Part shown: one piece after another, positions 25,483-34,507 of the stretch
Layout of the letters: each line of letters starts with the position of its first letter
How positions within the stretch are numbered: the first letter of the stretch is position 1
Source: Alteribacter populi
Lineage (GTDB): Bacteria > Bacillota > Bacilli > Bacillales > Salisediminibacteriaceae
Length of the DNA: 64,000 nt
Direction: 5' to 3'
Assembly: GCF_002352765.1 (NCBI RefSeq)
Contig: NZ_KZ293963.1
Location: 3,622,559-3,686,558 of the forward strand
Made by a program: the position numbers and the translations under genes
Notes under the pieces: generated by a model
What the model saw: only the letters and a program-made list of their open reading frames with translations
The model's database searches: none
Told to the model about the DNA's origin: nothing

Positions 25483-26577
25483 ATGAACAACTTAAAGAGT
25501 TCAATTTTTACATTTTTTTTGATAACGCTTTCAATTAGTCTGGTAGCTTGTAACCCGGGCGATGAGACTGCAGCAGGAGAAGATGGGAATTTTTATGATG
25601 GTGGGGATATTGAAATGTTAGTACCATTTGGTGCGGGGGGAGGAACGGATGTATTTGCAAGGTTTATATCACCTTATTTATCAGATTATACGGAAGGAAA
25701 CCCTACCGTTCAGGTTCTAAATGTTCCTGGGGGAGAAAGTATTACCGGGACAAATGAATATGCCAATATGAAAGAGGCAAATGGATTAAATGTTTTGACA
25801 AGCAGTGCATCCACTCATACTCCATTTCTATTGAGTCAATCTGCTGTCCAATATGACTTAAATGAAATGGAACCTATCATAGGCTTCCCTACGGGAGGAG
25901 TTGTTTACTCTACTCCTGAAATTGCAAATGGTATCCAAAATACCCCGGAATCATTAATATATGCTGGAATAAGTGCAACTGGCTTGGATTTAGTCACTCT
26001 CCTTTCGTTTGAAGTATTAGGTCTCGATGTACAAGCAAATATGGGTTATGAAGGCAGGGGGCCTTCTAGAGTTGCATTTGAACAGGGTGAGTCGAATATT
26101 GATTATCAGACTACTTCTGCATATAACTCAAGTGTTGAACCACTGATTGATCAAGGAATTGCTGAGCCACTTTATTCATTCGGTCAATTGGAAGGTGGGG
26201 AACTTGTAAGAGATCCGGCATTTCCTGACTTACCTACTTTAAAAGAATTTTATGAGGATTTATATGGCGAGGAGCCTTCAGGCGTTGCATGGGATGCTTA
26301 TAAAACTTTTGTAACTTCTTCTTTTACAATTCAAAAAGTAGTATGGACGCATGGAGATGCACCTGATCAGGCTAAGGAAGAGCTTGAAGCCGGTGCTGAG
26401 AGCATGATAGCTGAACCTTCCTTTATGGAGGAAGGAGAGGAAGTGCTCGGGGGATATGAACCTTATATTGGTGAAGGGTTGAATGACTCAATTAGTGAAA
26501 TGTTAAATGTTCCAAGTGAAGTTACTGACTGGGTGACGCAATTCCTGGAGGAACAGCACGGTGTCACTGTAGAATAG
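25483..26577 (+). CDS. tctC: TctC-family solute-binding lipoprotein of a tripartite tricarboxylate transporter
   Basis: About 364 residues from the ATG at 25483, seven bases after AAGGAGG. The signal peptide ends in the lipobox LVAC, giving a lipid-anchored extracellular receptor. The mature part shows the Bug/TctC start MLVPFGAGGGTDVFARFISP, which forms the first ligand loop, and TSSFTIQKV near the end. These receptors bind citrate, other tricarboxylates, terephthalate and similar acids. First gene of tctC-tctA-tctB, with 37 nt to tctA. The order C-A-B differs from the usual C-B-A. Confidence 0.9.
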   Translation: MNNLKSSIFTFFLITLSISLVACNPGDETAAGEDGNFYDGGDIEMLVPFGAGGGTDVFARFISPYLSDYTEGNPTVQVLNVPGGESITGTNEYANMKEANGLNVLTSSASTHTPFLLSQSAVQYDLNEMEPIIGFPTGGVVYSTPEIANGIQNTPESLIYAGISATGLDLVTLLSFEVLGLDVQANMGYEGRGPSRVAFEQGESNIDYQTTSAYNSSVEPLIDQGIAEPLYSFGQLEGGELVRDPAFPDLPTLKEFYEDLYGEEPSGVAWDAYKTFVTSSFTIQKVVWTHGDAPDQAKEELEAGAESMIAEPSFMEEGEEVLGGYEPYIGEGLNDSISEMLNVPSEVTDWVTQFLEEQHGVTVE

Positions 26578-26614
26578 GCAAAATGAAGAAGACCGCATTA
26601 AAGGAGGGCCACCA

Positions 26615-28105
26615 TTGATTGAAGCTGGAATAGAAGCATTAATAATGATTTTGGAACCATCTAGACTACTATTTATGCTGTTAGGGATTGGATTAGGATT
26701 ATCTATTGGTCTTCTTCCTGGCTTAAGCGGTACCGTCGGAATGGCAATCCTCCTACCATTTGTTTACGGAATGGATCCTTATTCCGGAATGGCTCTGCTA
26801 ATAGGGATGACAGCTGTATTGCATACTGGGGACACGTTCCCATCCGTTTTGTTGGGTGTCCCTGGTTCTTCAGGGTCTCAGGCAACTATTATGGATGGAC
26901 ATCCTTTGGCACAAAGCGGCGAGGCCTCACGAGCCTTAAGTGCTGCGTTTATCGCTTCCATGATTGGTGGTGTTATTGGAGGACTTATTCTCTATTTGTC
27001 AATCCCAATCATACGCCCGTTAGTCCTGGCATTTGGTTCGCCGGAATTATTTATGCTAGCGTTACTGGGGCTCAGCATGGTAGGGATATTGGCAGGGAAA
27101 TTCCCTATTCGTGGAGTTCTTGCTGGACTATTTGGACTGATGCTTGGAAGTATTGGTAGTGCTCCGGCTGTACCGGAATATCGGTATACCTTTGACTTCA
27201 TTTATTTATCCAATGGAATTCCTCTTGCAGTATTTGCGCTTGGTTTGTTTGCTTTTCCGGTAATGATAGATTTACTAGCGGCCGATCGGAGTATTTCCAA
27301 GACAGTCCCCAAATTAGGAGGATGGACAAAAGGTCTAAAGGATATAGTTGCCAATAAGTGGCTGGTGATCCGAAGCTCCACTCTAGGCTCTGTACTCGGA
27401 TTTATACCGGGGGTTGGGGGAAGTGTCGTTGATTGGATTTCCTATGGTCTTGCAAAACAGACATCTAGGAAGAACCACTTTGGCGAAGGGGACATAAGAG
27501 GTGTTATTGCTCCTGAGAGTTCTAATAACGCAAAAGAAGGGGGCTCTTTAATTCCGACATTAATGTTTGGGATTCCAGGAAGTGGGACAACTGCTATTCT
27601 GCTTGGGGGACTGACATTATTGGGATTACAGGCCGGTCCTAGTTTGCTGACCACTGATTTATCCTTAACATTATCTATTGTGTGGACCTTGGTGATAGCA
27701 AATGTGATTGGGGCTGCAGCTTGTTTGGTTCTGAGCAAACCAATATCCAAGTTAAGTAGTATTCCCGCTAAAAAATTGGTTCCATTCCTATTAATTATCA
27801 TCCTCCTCGGTACTTATCAAAGTACCTCACACTGGGGAGACTTAATTGCATTTTTTGTAATAGGAATAATAGGATGGTTTATGACATGGCTGGATTGGCC
27901 AAGAGCACCGATGCTCATCGGTTTTGTCCTGGCTCCGGCAACGGAACGTTACTTATGGATTTCTATGTCCAGATATGACTTCAACTGGCTTGCAAGACCA
28001 GGGGTGATCATAATTGGGGTATTAATCATTCTCATTGTTGCTGCCGGTATATATTTAAAAAGGAAAGAAGACCGGTTAAAGGAAAATGATGGGAGGGCCA
28101 TGTAA
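26615..28105 (+). CDS. tctA: TctA large permease subunit of the tripartite transporter
   Basis: 496 residues, about twelve membrane segments. The two family signatures are present: GLLPGLSGTVGMAILLPF near residue 32, and GSLIPTLMFGIPGSGTTAILLGG near residue 310. TTG start behind AAGGAGGG. TctA forms the ion-coupled (Na+ or H+) channel that takes the ligand from TctC. Overlaps the start of tctB by one base, so translation is coupled. Confidence 0.95.
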   Translation: MIEAGIEALIMILEPSRLLFMLLGIGLGLSIGLLPGLSGTVGMAILLPFVYGMDPYSGMALLIGMTAVLHTGDTFPSVLLGVPGSSGSQATIMDGHPLAQSGEASRALSAAFIASMIGGVIGGLILYLSIPIIRPLVLAFGSPELFMLALLGLSMVGILAGKFPIRGVLAGLFGLMLGSIGSAPAVPEYRYTFDFIYLSNGIPLAVFALGLFAFPVMIDLLAADRSISKTVPKLGGWTKGLKDIVANKWLVIRSSTLGSVLGFIPGVGGSVVDWISYGLAKQTSRKNHFGEGDIRGVIAPESSNNAKEGGSLIPTLMFGIPGSGTTAILLGGLTLLGLQAGPSLLTTDLSLTLSIVWTLVIANVIGAAACLVLSKPISKLSSIPAKKLVPFLLIIILLGTYQSTSHWGDLIAFFVIGIIGWFMTWLDWPRAPMLIGFVLAPATERYLWISMSRYDFNWLARPGVIIIGVLIILIVAAGIYLKRKEDRLKENDGRAM

Positions 28106-28554
28106 TGAGTATAAGTAAATCTAAAATGTCCTTGATATTTACTACCCTACTTACTTTGCTATTTATATGGGGAGCCGTTGAAGCGACAACATTTACTGAT
28201 AAGGCCAGATTTTTCCCATTGTATATATCCATTATAGCTACCATCTTTGTGATAACAGAGCTGATGCTGACTGTCACCCGGTTAGTAAAAAAAGAAAGTG
28301 ACTCTTCTTCATTTCACCCTAACTTAATGGAAGCTTTAAAATATATGGGATGGATGCTGTTTTTATTAGGTGCTATTTACTTGGTGGGGTTTAAGGTGGG
28401 AGCTGTCGTCTTTCTTGGAGCCTTCCTATACTTCGTGACAGGATTGAAATTGAGGAAAATACTGGTTGTAGTGGCAGTGACTTTTATTTGTATGTACATT
28501 TTTGGAGATTACTATATGAATTTGCACTGGCCTGGAAATTTAATGAATTGGTAA
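28105..28554 (+). CDS. tctB: TctB small membrane subunit of the tripartite transporter
   Basis: 149 residues with four membrane segments (residues 9-26, 32-55, 73-91, 93-136) and the usual TctB ending FGDYYMNLHWPGNLMNW. GGGAGG precedes the start, which overlaps the tctA stop. Needed with TctA for transport. A hairpin follows within 20 nt. Confidence 0.88.
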   Translation: MSISKSKMSLIFTTLLTLLFIWGAVEATTFTDKARFFPLYISIIATIFVITELMLTVTRLVKKESDSSSFHPNLMEALKYMGWMLFLLGAIYLVGFKVGAVVFLGAFLYFVTGLKLRKILVVVAVTFICMYIFGDYYMNLHWPGNLMNW

Positions 28555-28571
28555 TTATGAAAGGGAAAAGT

Positions 28572-28602
28572 CCAGGTCATCAAAAACGTTCTGGTGACCT
28601 GG
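28572..28602. terminator. hairpin between convergent genes
   Basis: CCAGGTCA (28572-28579) and TGACCTGG (28595-28602) form an 8-bp stem between tctB and the LysR gene; T-runs are weak. Confidence 0.6.
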
Positions 28603-28612
28603 TTATTCATGA

Positions 28613-29482
28613 TTATTTCGTTCCATAATATTCTTCCATAAACTCAATAAAGGTTTTAACGACAGGGAAATTTAAAGAATTTTCTTTGTAAATTAGGCTC
28701 GTGTTACGCAAAATAGTTTTGCCAGCGCTATCTTTTATAGGGTGTATAAATAAATCATCCTCGACTTCATTTAGGCCGATACTTGGTATGATTGCATACC
28801 CTAGACCATTTAAGACCAAATTGCGGCTCGTTTCAATATTATCCAAATGCATTGTGATATTTGGGGGAACACTGAAGTTCTTTTGCCACCATCTATCAAT
28901 GAGGCGCTGCAACTCAGAATCTGTTTTGTAAGAGATTCTGGGCAAAGAAGGGAGCTTATCCAGCTCTATGGGAAACTTGGAGATGATGCAAATCGTTTCT
29001 TTATCCAGTTTTAATTGTCCCTCGTTCCATTTGTTTTCTCCTCGGACAATACCAACATAAACATCTTCTTCTTCCAACATTCTGACTATTTCTGGGCTTA
29101 AGCCAGTATATAAAGAAAATTGGATATTTTTATATTTACTAGTGAAATCTCTTAATATATCGGGGAGGCTAAATCGAGCGAAATTGGACGAAACACCCAA
29201 TCTAATTGTACCTTCCGTAGAGTTGTTCATGTTGACTACATGATCTTTAACCTTTTGGAGCTCTTTCAGCATCCGTAAGGAATAAGTCACCAAATGTTCT
29301 CCTTCTGCACTGAATTTAACACCGCGTTTGTTACGCCACAGGATTGTTATTCCAATATCTTCCTCTAATTGTTTTATTCTATATGTAAGTGCAGGTTGGG
29401 AGATGAACAGTTTTTCAGAAGCTCTGGTAATGTTTCTTTCTTCATTTAATGTTTTGAGAATTAACCAATCTTTTTCGTCCAA
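28613..29482 (-). CDS. LysR-family transcriptional regulator
   Basis: 289 residues with the LysR N-terminal HTH (LNEERNITRASEKLFISQPA) and a substrate-binding domain of the CysB fold (RLGVSSNFARFSLPDIL at about residue 95). It lies between the transporter and the AbrB/dehydrogenase half of the island and is divergent from the latter by 117 bp. It is the natural regulator of the whole island, with the transported acid or a metabolite as coinducer (inference). Confidence 0.92.
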   Translation of the reverse strand: MDEKDWLILKTLNEERNITRASEKLFISQPALTYRIKQLEEDIGITILWRNKRGVKFSAEGEHLVTYSLRMLKELQKVKDHVVNMNNSTEGTIRLGVSSNFARFSLPDILRDFTSKYKNIQFSLYTGLSPEIVRMLEEEDVYVGIVRGENKWNEGQLKLDKETICIISKFPIELDKLPSLPRISYKTDSELQRLIDRWWQKNFSVPPNITMHLDNIETSRNLVLNGLGYAIIPSIGLNEVEDDLFIHPIKDSAGKTILRNTSLIYKENSLNFPVVKTFIEFMEEYYGTK

Positions 29483-29599
29483 TGAATGCCACCTGCCTTA
29501 AAATGTATATTCTCTGAAGATGTACTATCTGTTTAATTATGACTTAATTCTTTTAAAAAGTGAAGAAATGGTTACCTCTTAAGAAGGGAGGGGGGTGAC

Positions 29600-30106
29600 A
29601 TGGACTACGTATTATTTATATTCTATTCAATGATGGGAGGCTGGCTAGGACAGCGGTTAAAGATTCCCATGGGAGCATTTCTTGGGGCGATGGGAGCAGT
29701 AGGTCTGTGGAAAATCTATGCAGAAAGTTTATTTACGGCAGGCGACAGTATCCTATTTATTGCTCAAGTTCTATTGGGGACTATGATAGGCCTGTCCTTT
29801 TCTCATTTCGATAAGCAGGAATTAAAAAAAATATTCTCCGGTCTCGTTGTGTTGAGTATCGGAGTTCTCTGCATAATTTTTGGAATAGGTTGGTTACTAA
29901 GTTATACATCTAATATATCACCTAAAGTTGCCATTATTGCAGCAGCTCCAGGATCGATTGCTGAAATGGCTACCTTAGCGAATGAAATGAAGCTTGATCC
30001 TTTGGTTGTAGTTTCTTTGCATGTTGTTCGGGTAGTGACGGTGGTTTTTCTCTTATCCTTATTTGTAAATTATATGAATAAAAAAAAGAATGCATTAAGG
30101 GGGTGA
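29600..30106 (+). CDS. AbrB-family membrane protein, N-terminal half
   Basis: 168 residues, five membrane segments. It corresponds to one repeat of the AbrB duplication family (COG3180), with the signature AAAPGSIAEMATLANEMKLD near residue 112 and HVVRVVTVVFLL after it. Usual members are about 350 residues with two such repeats in one chain; here the second repeat is a separate gene five bases downstream. GGGAGGGGGG site. The family is often found next to tricarboxylate transporter and carboxylic-acid genes, but its substrate is not known. Confidence 0.85.
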   Translation: MDYVLFIFYSMMGGWLGQRLKIPMGAFLGAMGAVGLWKIYAESLFTAGDSILFIAQVLLGTMIGLSFSHFDKQELKKIFSGLVVLSIGVLCIIFGIGWLLSYTSNISPKVAIIAAAPGSIAEMATLANEMKLDPLVVVSLHVVRVVTVVFLLSLFVNYMNKKKNALRG

Positions 30107-30110
30107 GCTA

Positions 30111-30596
30111 ATGAATGAAAGGTTTGTTTTAGCATCAGCCTCTTTAGCAGGGGGGACAGTTGGCTGGTTTGCAGGGATTCCATTAGGTGTCATGATAGGA
30201 GCGATAGTAGCTGTCGCTATTCTGCAGGTTATGTGGAAAAAAATCTCTCCATTAAGACCATCCATTAAAAAGGGTATCCAGTCTTTAATTGGAGGTATAA
30301 CGGGTTTAAATTTTTCAAGCGATCTCTTTCAAACCCTATCGACTCTCTGGAAACCAGCACTCTTATTGCTGTTCTTTCAGATTGTGGTGACTAGTCTGGT
30401 CGTTCTGATTCTGAATCGTTTTCTGAAATGGGACTTGCTCACCGCTGCTTGTAGTGCTGCACCAGCCGGACTTAGTGAAATTGTAGTCATTACAGATGGA
30501 CTTAATCTTCCAATGACTACGATCATTTCCATACATTTGTTTAGGGTGGTATTAATATTGACGATTGTTCCCATATCGCTAGCATTATTATTTTAA
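30111..30596 (+). CDS. AbrB-family membrane protein, C-terminal half
   Basis: 161 residues, five membrane segments, second AbrB repeat: SAAPAGLSEIVVITDGLNLP near residue 119 followed by SIHLFRVVLILT, parallel to the partner gene. It has its own AAGGGGGTGAG ribosome binding site inside the end of the upstream gene and its own ATG. The split therefore looks like a real two-gene arrangement, not a sequencing frameshift. The two halves probably assemble as a heterodimer. Confidence 0.85.
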   Translation: MNERFVLASASLAGGTVGWFAGIPLGVMIGAIVAVAILQVMWKKISPLRPSIKKGIQSLIGGITGLNFSSDLFQTLSTLWKPALLLLFFQIVVTSLVVLILNRFLKWDLLTAACSAAPAGLSEIVVITDGLNLPMTTIISIHLFRVVLILTIVPISLALLF

Positions 30597-30616
30597 ATAA
30601 ATGAGGAGGAAATTTA

Positions 30617-31546
30617 ATGAAAATATTGGTTTTAGGTGATTATGAAGATGTCTATCATTCATCTGAAGCTGCTCTGCGTTTGAAAAAGAAGGGATATAAT
30701 ATTAGTTCTGTCACCAGGTCGGTAAATACTGAAGAAATTGTTACTTTAGCAGATAAAATGGATGCTATCGTATTGGTTCGTGAGAGGACACCCTTGGATC
30801 GTGATACTATTTCCCGTTTTTCTGATGTGAAGATAATATCCCAAACTGGAAAAGGAACAGCACACCTTGATGTGGATGCTATAAATGAATACGGAATTCA
30901 TCTAACTACTACACCTGGCGGCTCTACACCATCTGTAGTGGAACTAACCATCGGTTTAATGATTGGTGCATCCCGCCAATTCTCCCTTCATCAAAAAATG
31001 CTCAAAGATGGCAGGTGGATGCAACATCCTGGTGTGGAGCTACACGGAAAACAGTTGGGAATCCTAGGATATGGCAAGATTGGAAAAGAAGTAGCAAGGG
31101 TTGGAAAGGCAATTGGGATGAAGGTGAAAGTGTGGAGACCTACTGGTTCTATGGAAGAAGCTCGAAGAGACAACATAGAAGTGGGGACATTGGAGAATGT
31201 TCTTCAAACTTCAGATGTGTTAAGTCTTCATATGAGGTTTTCAATGGAATGGAAAGGTTTTTTAAACAAAGATAGACTTCAGATGCTTAAAGATCAAGCA
31301 ATTTTCGTTAATACTTCCAGAGGAGGGTTTGTTGATGAAAAGGCACTAGCTGAATTGGTTCGTACCCAACAGTTGAAAGGAGTAGGGATCGATGTATTTA
31401 AAGAAGAACCACTTGTTATCAATTCGTTCAAAGATTGTGATAATGCCATCTTGACTCCTCATATTGGTTATATAACTATAGATGCACTTCAGAGATTTGC
31501 GGAAGCTGCACTGACCAATATAGAAGATTATTTTGAAAGTAAGTAA
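30617..31546 (+). CDS. D-2-hydroxyacid dehydrogenase (PGDH-like)
   Basis: 309 residues with both domains of the D-isomer 2-hydroxyacid dehydrogenases. The NAD loop is LGILGYGKIGKEVARVGKAI (near residue 146); catalytic residues are Arg in the NTSRGGFVDE region, Glu in FKEEPL and His in LTPHIGY. It interconverts a 2-keto and a 2-hydroxy acid. AGGAGGA lies seven bases before the ATG; 20 nt after the AbrB pair. In this operon it may oxidise or reduce a tricarboxylate-derived hydroxyacid. Substrate open. Confidence 0.88.
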   Translation: MKILVLGDYEDVYHSSEAALRLKKKGYNISSVTRSVNTEEIVTLADKMDAIVLVRERTPLDRDTISRFSDVKIISQTGKGTAHLDVDAINEYGIHLTTTPGGSTPSVVELTIGLMIGASRQFSLHQKMLKDGRWMQHPGVELHGKQLGILGYGKIGKEVARVGKAIGMKVKVWRPTGSMEEARRDNIEVGTLENVLQTSDVLSLHMRFSMEWKGFLNKDRLQMLKDQAIFVNTSRGGFVDEKALAELVRTQQLKGVGIDVFKEEPLVINSFKDCDNAILTPHIGYITIDALQRFAEAALTNIEDYFESK

Positions 31547-31714
31547 TACCAATATACTCCGTTAATTACTTCAATAGTGTCCTACCACTCCTCTTTTCAT
31601 TCTTATCATAAAAAAAACTTATTAAAGATAATAAAATATTGATATTTTAGTTATCGATGAAATTCTCTTATCATTATAGATAGAGAAGGAAACTTGAAGA
31701 AAGGGAGTATGCAA

Positions 31715-32911
31715 ATGGGGCGGGACTTTGAAAAAATAAAGGCAGCGATCTTAAGAGGTGGTACTAGTAAAGGTGTGTATCTGATGCACAATGAACTCCC
31801 AAATGATGAGAAGCATCGGGAAAAAGTAATACTTTCATTATTTGGAAGCCCAGACGTTCGTCAGATAGATGGGCTAGGGGGAGCAGATCCTTTAACAAGC
31901 AAAGTGGCCATCATAAGACCATCTCTTCGCGAAGATGCGGATGTGGATTATACATTTGGTCAGGTATCCATTGACAAAAAACACATTGATTATCGTAGTA
32001 ACTGTGGGAACATTTCTTCAGGCGTTGGCCCTTTTGCGATTGATGAAGGAATAGTACCTGCAGTTGAACCGGTTACGGTGGTTAGAATATATAATACAAA
32101 TACCCAAAAGATCATTGAAGCAGAAGTACAGGTGGAAGATGGTAAATCACTGACCATTGGTAATTGCTATATTCCAGGTGTTCCCAATCCTGGAGCAAGA
32201 ATTATGCTTAACTTTTTGAATTCTGGTGGGTCTAAAACTGGAAAGACACTACCAACAGGTAATCCAAAAGATACCATTACATTAGAGAATGGAAGAATCA
32301 TTGATGTCAGTATTGTGGATGCTTCAACTCCAGCAGTTTTTGTAAGGGCTTTTGATATTGGTCTGACAGGTATTGAAACTCCTGAACAAATAGAAAGCGA
32401 TCCCGAACGATTGGAGCTATTAGAAGAAATACGTGCAACTGGGGCATATATGCTAGGGCTGGTAAAAACAAAAAAAGAAGCAAAGCTCATTTCTCAGTCT
32501 GTGCCAAAAATCATTTTTGTTTCTCCTCCCCAATCCTATCAAGGGATTAATGGTATGGAAATAGCTGAAGGAAATATTAACTTTAACGCCAGAGCAATGG
32601 CAATGGGCAAGATGCATAAGGCATTCGCTGTTACAGGGGGAATTTGTACTTCTACTGCTTCCCTGATAGAAGGAACGGTTGTAAATGAGGTGAGTGAATA
32701 CAGGCAGGGAGAGGGTATTAAAATCGGTCATCCGACAGGGACCATGGATTTTAGTATAGAAATAGAATACGTTGGTGGTCAATATCATGTAACTCGATCA
32801 GCGGTAGCGAGAACATCACGCCGAATAATGGATGGGTTTGCTTATATTCCCGCTAAGGTATTAGGGAATGAGGCTTCTAGTGCACATCAAAAAAAAGAAG
32901 AAACTGTATGA
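31715..32911 (+). CDS. PrpF-family isomerase
   Basis: About 398 residues from the ATG at 31715 (AAAGGGAG seven bases upstream; a TTG at 31694 is unsupported). PrpF family: AAILRGGTSKGVYL at the N-terminus, YRSNCGNISSGVGPFAIDEG carrying the catalytic Cys near residue 101, and GDTMDF-like HPTGTMDFSIE near the end. Members move or flip the double bond of aconitates, methylaconitate or oxalomesaconate (proton shift without cofactor). Beside TcuA it would convert a trans- or shifted-aconitate-type acid into one that central metabolism accepts. Separate small promoter region of 168 bp upstream. Confidence 0.88.
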   Translation: MGRDFEKIKAAILRGGTSKGVYLMHNELPNDEKHREKVILSLFGSPDVRQIDGLGGADPLTSKVAIIRPSLREDADVDYTFGQVSIDKKHIDYRSNCGNISSGVGPFAIDEGIVPAVEPVTVVRIYNTNTQKIIEAEVQVEDGKSLTIGNCYIPGVPNPGARIMLNFLNSGGSKTGKTLPTGNPKDTITLENGRIIDVSIVDASTPAVFVRAFDIGLTGIETPEQIESDPERLELLEEIRATGAYMLGLVKTKKEAKLISQSVPKIIFVSPPQSYQGINGMEIAEGNINFNARAMAMGKMHKAFAVTGGICTSTASLIEGTVVNEVSEYRQGEGIKIGHPTGTMDFSIEIEYVGGQYHVTRSAVARTSRRIMDGFAYIPAKVLGNEASSAHQKKEETV

Positions 32912-32971
32912 CTATATACCAAAAGATTTAGAGTTCATAACGGTTTGAAAATATTTGATGGAGGAATCTCT

Positions 32972-34492
32972 ATGCAAAATACAAATGAAAAGTATGACGT
33001 GATTGTAGTTGGCGCAGGAAATGCTGCTTTATGTGCAGCGATTTCAGCCAGAGAAAATGGAGCTAAGGTTCTTGTATTAGAGAAAGGACCGAAACATAAA
33101 AGAGGTGGTAATTCTTTTTTTACTGATGGGGCAATTCGCTTTGCGTATAAAGATAAAGAAGCACTTGCTGAAATCATTCCAGAGCTCAAAGGAGAAGGTG
33201 GGGAGAATATTGGAATCCCCCCCTACGAGAGTAAAGACTTCTACAACGATCTGATGGAAGTGACAGAAGGAAAAAGTGATCCAAAACTTGCAAACCAGCT
33301 GGTTTCCAAGTCCTATGAAACAATTAAATGGATGAAACAACAAGGTGTGGAATTTGAGCTAAATGAAAATCAGGTGTTTGAAAAGGATGGAAAGAGACAA
33401 TTTTGGGGTGGACTTCCAGTTAAAACCTATCGGAAGGGTATTGGCTTAATAGAACGATTAATAGAAAAAGCTAGGGAAATGAACATCGATATTATGTACG
33501 AAGCTTGCGCCGTAAAATTGCAAGTGGAAGCGGGTAAAATAGCAGGTCTAACTGTGAAAGAAAAAGGCAAAGAAGAACACACAGTTTCTGCAAACTCAGT
33601 AATTTTAGCTTGTGGGGGATTTGAAGCAAATAAAGAAAAGCGTATGAAACACATTGGGGAGCAATGGGAAAATGCTGTTGTTCGCGGAACGGAGTACAAT
33701 ACAGGCGATGGACTTGAAATGGCCTTTGCAATTGGAGCTCAGTCGCGGGGACAATGGGATGGATGTCATGCTCATACCACTGACTATAATGCTCCTACTG
33801 TTGGTGATTTTAATAAGCCGGGAGATATTTATAAAAAATCCTCCTATCCGCTTGGCCTCATTATTAACAAAAAAGGTCAGCGTTTTGTAGATGAAGGGGC
33901 GGACTTCAGGAATTACACTTATGCCAAGTATGGAAAAGAAACATTGAAGCAGCCAAATCAGTTGGCGTATCAGCTCTTTGACTCGCAAGTCCGTTCTTTG
34001 CTACGTAAAGAATATGATCTGGAAGAAGCCACCTGTATTAAAGCTGATACCATCGAAGACTTAGCGGAGAAAATGAACGTGGACAAAAACGAATTTTTAA
34101 AGACTATCAAAAACTACAATGCGGCGGTTAATGAAGGAGAATACAATCCAAGTATCAAAGATGGAAAATCGACAACTGGTATTACTCCTCCTAAAACGAA
34201 TTGGGCACTTCGTTTTGATAAAGGACCTTTTTATGCTTATCCGGTCACATGCGGTATTACGTTTACGTTCGGTGCTCTCCATGTAAATAAATGTAGTGAA
34301 GTGTTGAATGAACAAAAGGCAGCTATACCTGGACTATTTGCTGCAGGAGAAATGGTTGGGGGTCTTTTCTATCATAATTACCCGGGAGGATCGGGATTAA
34401 TGTCAGGAGCAGTGTTTGGGAAGATTGCTGGAGAGTCTGCTACAGATTTTTCAAAAAACAGAACTCCTGAGAAGGTAGAAAAAGTGTTTTAA
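32972..34492 (+). CDS. FAD-dependent tricarballylate dehydrogenase-like flavoprotein (TcuA)
   Basis: 506 residues from the ATG at 32972 (GGAGG, spacing 7). Fumarate reductase/succinate dehydrogenase flavoprotein superfamily: FAD fold VIVVGAGNAALCAAISA with Glu-ending strand LVLEKG, HKRGGNSFFTDG, then the substrate and FAD end GLFAAGEMVGGLFYHNYPGG. The asparagine-alanine GNAALCAA start is characteristic of TcuA/CobZ-type enzymes. TcuA oxidises tricarballylate to cis-aconitate and passes electrons to TcuB, but no tcuB-like gene is present here. The true substrate may be another saturated tricarboxylate. Confidence 0.85.
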   Translation: MQNTNEKYDVIVVGAGNAALCAAISARENGAKVLVLEKGPKHKRGGNSFFTDGAIRFAYKDKEALAEIIPELKGEGGENIGIPPYESKDFYNDLMEVTEGKSDPKLANQLVSKSYETIKWMKQQGVEFELNENQVFEKDGKRQFWGGLPVKTYRKGIGLIERLIEKAREMNIDIMYEACAVKLQVEAGKIAGLTVKEKGKEEHTVSANSVILACGGFEANKEKRMKHIGEQWENAVVRGTEYNTGDGLEMAFAIGAQSRGQWDGCHAHTTDYNAPTVGDFNKPGDIYKKSSYPLGLIINKKGQRFVDEGADFRNYTYAKYGKETLKQPNQLAYQLFDSQVRSLLRKEYDLEEATCIKADTIEDLAEKMNVDKNEFLKTIKNYNAAVNEGEYNPSIKDGKSTTGITPPKTNWALRFDKGPFYAYPVTCGITFTFGALHVNKCSEVLNEQKAAIPGLFAAGEMVGGLFYHNYPGGSGLMSGAVFGKIAGESATDFSKNRTPEKVEKVF

Positions 34493-34507
34493 AATTGGAG
34501 GAGTTTT

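Noticed and set aside
29600..30596. sequencing frameshift as cause of the AbrB split
   Set aside because: Both genes have separate start codons and strong RBSs, and a complete stop-start junction.
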